Shown here piece after piece: positions 61,165-64,000 of a stretch of DNA of 64,000 bases. The position numbers were made by a program, and so were the translations under genes. Every line of letters begins with the position of its first letter. Within the stretch, counting starts at the first letter, position 1. This DNA comes from Sporosarcina ureae (lineage in GTDB: Bacteria > Bacillota > Bacilli > Bacillales_A > Planococcaceae). The notes below the pieces were generated by a model that worked only from the letters and a program-made list of their open reading frames with translations, searched no databases and was not told where the DNA came from. The DNA lies in assembly GCF_002082015.1 (NCBI RefSeq), contig NZ_CP015109.1, positions 2,137,001 to 2,201,000 on the forward strand, in the 5' to 3' direction.

Positions 61165-62355
61165 TCAATTAAATATGTTAATCGTAGTGATGATGATCGG
61201 CATCGAGACGACGTCTATGAGGAAGGCGCCTACGATAGGAACGATCAAGAAGGCCTTGCGTGACGGACCATAACGTCCTGTAACGGCTGCCATGTTCGCC
61301 ATCGCGTTAGGTGTCGCACCTAAGCTGTGGCCTGCGAAACCAGCAATCATAACCGCTGCGTCGTAATCCTTACCGAGCAAGCGGAACAGGATGAAGATCG
61401 CAAACAATGCAACGAAGACTACTTGTACCAAGACAATCAGCAACAATGGAAGCGCCAAATCCGCAACTTCCCACAGCTTGATGCTCATTAACGCCATCGA
61501 TAAGAAAATACCAAGTGATACGTCGCCAATCACGTTGATGCTCGTCATATGAACCGCATCTTCCTTCACGCGGTCCACAATGTTTCGTACAATCACTGCA
61601 ACAAACATTGCGCCTACGTAACCAGGCATGACGAAACCAGTAGCGCTAGAGAACAGATCCCCAATCAACGTACCGCCTGCGATACAAAGTGTAATCAATA
61701 ACGTTTGTATTAGGAAGTTATCGGTGTTGATTGGTTTTTCAAAGGATTCCACAGAATACGCTTCTCCATGTTCGACTTCCGTAGATTTTAAATTATATTT
61801 ATTGACCAAGTATTTCACGATAGGACCGCCGATGAGACCGCCTGCTACGAGTCCGAAAGTAGCTGCCGCAATACCGATGGATAATGCAGAATCAATTCCA
61901 AGACTTTCTAACGTTTCCCCGTAAGCAGTAGCACCTCCATGCCCGCCTTCCATGGAGACAGCTCCAGCCATCATACCGATCAACGGATGCAGACCAAATA
62001 TGTAGGACATGGAAACCCCTATAGCGTTTTGAGCCAGTGCTAAGAAACCACAAGCTGCCCAGTAGATCATCAATAGTTTTCCGCCCAGACGGATTAAGCG
62101 GAAACTAGCGCCAAGACCGACTGTTGTGAAAAACGTCAGCATAAATAAGTTTTGCAAAGAAGTGTCCAATGTAAAACTCAGTAAATTGAAGTACTTTAAA
62201 ATAGTCGCTAAAATTGCGAACAGTAAACCGCCGACAACAGGGGCAGGGATACAGAATTTCTGGAGAAAGCCGACTTTACGGACTAACATCGTACCCAGTG
62301 TTAGGAGAGCTAACGCTAAAAATAGCGTAGTGATTTGATTTAGCTCAATTGTCAT
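61165..62355 (-). CDS. gltS: Sodium/glutamate symporter GltS
   Basis: A 396-residue membrane protein with about ten helices in two inverted halves. Family hallmarks: CIPAPVVGGLLFA (first re-entrant region), GAVSMEGGHGGATAYG, PGYVGAMFVAVIVRN and GFAGHSLGATPNAMANM (second re-entrant region). Translationally coupled to hutG by an ATGA overlap, linking glutamate movement to the last step of histidine breakdown. Confidence 0.92.
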   Translation of the reverse strand: MTIELNQITTLFLALALLTLGTMLVRKVGFLQKFCIPAPVVGGLLFAILATILKYFNLLSFTLDTSLQNLFMLTFFTTVGLGASFRLIRLGGKLLMIYWAACGFLALAQNAIGVSMSYIFGLHPLIGMMAGAVSMEGGHGGATAYGETLESLGIDSALSIGIAAATFGLVAGGLIGGPIVKYLVNKYNLKSTEVEHGEAYSVESFEKPINTDNFLIQTLLITLCIAGGTLIGDLFSSATGFVMPGYVGAMFVAVIVRNIVDRVKEDAVHMTSINVIGDVSLGIFLSMALMSIKLWEVADLALPLLLIVLVQVVFVALFAIFILFRLLGKDYDAAVMIAGFAGHSLGATPNAMANMAAVTGRYGPSRKAFLIVPIVGAFLIDVVSMPIIITTINIFN

Positions 62356-63311
62356 GTGTTTCGACCTCCCAGCAATGCAAAGATTGCTTCATTTGTAAGA
62401 TAAGCCCCGAGCTTAACCGTTTGATTATGATGGTCAAGTGACGGATTGATTTCGGAAATGTCGAATGAAAGAGTTTTCTTATGCGATGCAACAGTTTGTA
62501 TGAAAGAGCGTACAATCAACGGATCCAATCCGAAGGGAGACGGCGCACTGACACCTGGAGCAAACGCAGAGTTCAAGACATCCGAGCATAATGTTAACAA
62601 AATAGCGTCCTGTTTTTCAATGAATAACTGTATTTTTTGTAATGTATCGTCTAAAGGACTTGTCGTAATCTGTTGTTCTGTGACATATGTCACGCCTTTT
62701 GCATCGGCTTCCGCGAACAATGCGTCCGTATTGCCGAATTCTTGAATCCCCAGCACGAGGTAATCCACATTCGGATCAGCGTCAAGCATCTGCTTGAACA
62801 TCGTGCCTGAAGAAGGTTGTTCATCGTAGCCACGCAAATCGAAATGAGCGTCAATATTTATGACACCAAGTTTCGCGTCAGGACCAAGAAAGTCTCGAAC
62901 TCCTGTATAATGACCGTAAGCGGTTTCATGTCCACCGCCTAAAATGACAGGCTTCGTATGATACTGAAGGCTCTTTTGAACGACTGCACCTAATTCAGCT
63001 TGCGCTTGTTCTAGCTGATCGTCTTCACACACGACAGTCCCTATATCAACTAGCTGACAGTTAGCAGGCAAGCGCCAAGGTAGTTTCGCTAGTTCGTTAC
63101 GTAATGCATTCGGTCCTTCTGCAGCACCGAGACGGCCGTTATTTCGACGTACACCTTCTTCGGAAGAAAATCCGATGAGAGTACAAGTTTTATTGGTAGC
63201 GCTTTCTTTTAATTCGGAAAATTGGATGATTTGATGCATTCGGAAGGAAGCTCTGTCGGTCTCGTGATCAGTACGACCTGTCCAGTATTTTTCATTTGAT
63301 GGAACTAACAA
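62352..63311 (-). CDS. hutG: Formimidoylglutamase HutG
   Basis: Arginase-fold hydrolase of 319 residues converting N-formimidoyl-glutamate to glutamate and formamide. N-terminal WTGRTDHETDRASFRMHQ is typical of HutG. Manganese motifs: GGGHETAYGH, NIDAHFDLR, and FAPGVSAPSPFG. The position where arginases read D-x-D before that last motif is C-S-D here. TTG start with AAAGGGTGA upstream, the only fit to the usual N-terminus. The other hut genes are not in the window. Confidence 0.87.
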   Translation of the reverse strand: MLVPSNEKYWTGRTDHETDRASFRMHQIIQFSELKESATNKTCTLIGFSSEEGVRRNNGRLGAAEGPNALRNELAKLPWRLPANCQLVDIGTVVCEDDQLEQAQAELGAVVQKSLQYHTKPVILGGGHETAYGHYTGVRDFLGPDAKLGVINIDAHFDLRGYDEQPSSGTMFKQMLDADPNVDYLVLGIQEFGNTDALFAEADAKGVTYVTEQQITTSPLDDTLQKIQLFIEKQDAILLTLCSDVLNSAFAPGVSAPSPFGLDPLIVRSFIQTVASHKKTLSFDISEINPSLDHHNQTVKLGAYLTNEAIFALLGGRNT

Positions 63312-63424
63312 TATACTTCACCCTTTCCAACGTGATATTCTTACTATACTGGTTTGTACTTATTAATTCTAATACATGTTTTTCATATACTTATGCATTC
63401 GGGTTATAAATGGAGGTGAGATTA

Positions 63425-64000
63425 ATGGAATTCAAGCAATTGCAGTATTTTGTCATGGTAGTGCAACAGTCGAGCTTTTCTGAAGCGGCTAAAAAACTTC
63501 ATCTTTCACAGCCTTCACTCAGTAAAGCGATCAAGAACTTGGAGTCTGAAGTAGGATTTCAGTTACTTGAACGAACGACCAAACGTGTCCAATTAACGGA
63601 ATCGGGTAGAGTGATTTATGAACGCGCATTGCAGATTCTCCATGAGGCAGATATTTTACAGCAAGAAATTAAAGAAGTGAAGTGGACAGGCAGTGGAAGT
63701 GTGCAGATCGGTATGATTGAATCGGTGAAAAATTGGCTTCCTTCTATATTATTAGCGCACCGTCAAGAGTTTCCATCGATGCATGTGAAGTTAATAGAGG
63801 TGTTAGGCCGCGGAGATGTTGAACGAGCGCTCCGTCAGTACGCTGTCCATGTTTGTTTAACCAATCAATTTATAGAAGCTTCGGATATCGTCACGATACC
63901 TTTATATCAAGAGCAGTTAGCGGTTATTATGCATCCCGAACATCGTCTGGCCAGCAAAGATTCAATTACGCTAGCCGACCTAGAAGAAGAGACGTTTATT
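63425..64000 (+). CDS. LysR-family transcriptional regulator (3' partial)
   Basis: The frame is open from ATG 63425 (after GGAGGTGAG) to the window end, 192 codons. N-terminal LysR HTH (about 1-60): QYFVMVVQQSSFSEAAKKLHLSQPSLSKAIKNLE; linker helix; effector domain begins near GSVQIGMIESV. It is divergent from hutG-gltS and likely controls it (inference from arrangement). About one third of the protein is cut off. Confidence 0.88.
   Translation, partial: MEFKQLQYFVMVVQQSSFSEAAKKLHLSQPSLSKAIKNLESEVGFQLLERTTKRVQLTESGRVIYERALQILHEADILQQEIKEVKWTGSGSVQIGMIESVKNWLPSILLAHRQEFPSMHVKLIEVLGRGDVERALRQYAVHVCLTNQFIEASDIVTIPLYQEQLAVIMHPEHRLASKDSITLADLEEETFI

Overview
The window looks like a chromosomal segment of a Gram-positive, aerobic, low-to-moderate GC Bacillales bacterium. 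Planococcaceae, for example a Sporosarcina-like organism, fits best, but this is inferred from protein resemblance and gene content only. Supporting signs are strong AGGAGG-type ribosome binding sites, frequent GTG/TTG starts, SigA- and SigB-type promoters, short lipoproteins, and Bacillus-type families (YflT, CsbD, DUF3243, DUF3918, YqeY, YhfK, a GlnK/GlnL-like two-component pair). No rRNA, tRNA, CRISPR array, prophage or transposase gene was seen.

Region 1 (1-11.6 kb) is a phenylacetate catabolic cluster. paaABCD (ring epoxidase) is followed by an EthD-like gene, paaF- and paaG-like crotonases, an aldehyde dehydrogenase, a terminator, then paaH, paaJ, a third crotonase and the repressor gene paaX. 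A convergent paaY-like gene and a nitronate monooxygenase-like gene follow. PaaK, PaaE and the oxepin-CoA hydrolase half of PaaZ are not visible here; they may lie left of the window.

Region 2 (11.6-17.7 kb) holds a nitroreductase, an AbgT transporter, a luciferase-like oxidoreductase, a YitT protein, a small lipoprotein and an EamA exporter. Region 3 (17.9-29.1 kb) is a complete phosphonate island: phnF, then the C-P lyase genes phnG-H-I-J-K-M-L plus an overlapping PHP-family phosphoesterase gene, then phnD-C-E-E transport genes. The transport unit is preceded by three exact PhoP-type hexamers at 11-bp spacing.

Region 4 (29.1-38.8 kb) contains a YhfK-like protein, a GlnK/GlnL-like two-component system followed by a dicarboxylate/glutamate symporter gene (with a GlnL-type tandem repeat and a cre site in between), archaeal-type proS, topB with a possible leader attenuator, yqeY and a lipoprotein. 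Region 5 (39-48.9 kb) has an acyl-CoA dehydrogenase-like gene, a phased 21-bp intergenic repeat array, a compatible-solute/ergothioneine-type ABC transporter, an HrtBA-like heme exporter with an HssR-type direct repeat, an esterase, and stress or small genes.

Region 6 (49-64 kb) has MFS, DASS, AI-2E-family, SsuCBA-type and DMT transporters, an FhuF-like protein, pepT, and a hutG-gltS operon divergent from a LysR gene cut by the window end. Three copies of a palindromic intergenic repeat family lie at 57.2, 60.7 and 61.0 kb. Much of the window is nutrient scavenging (aromatics, phosphonates, amino acids, peptides, dicarboxylates), and several operons carry recognisable regulator sites just upstream.
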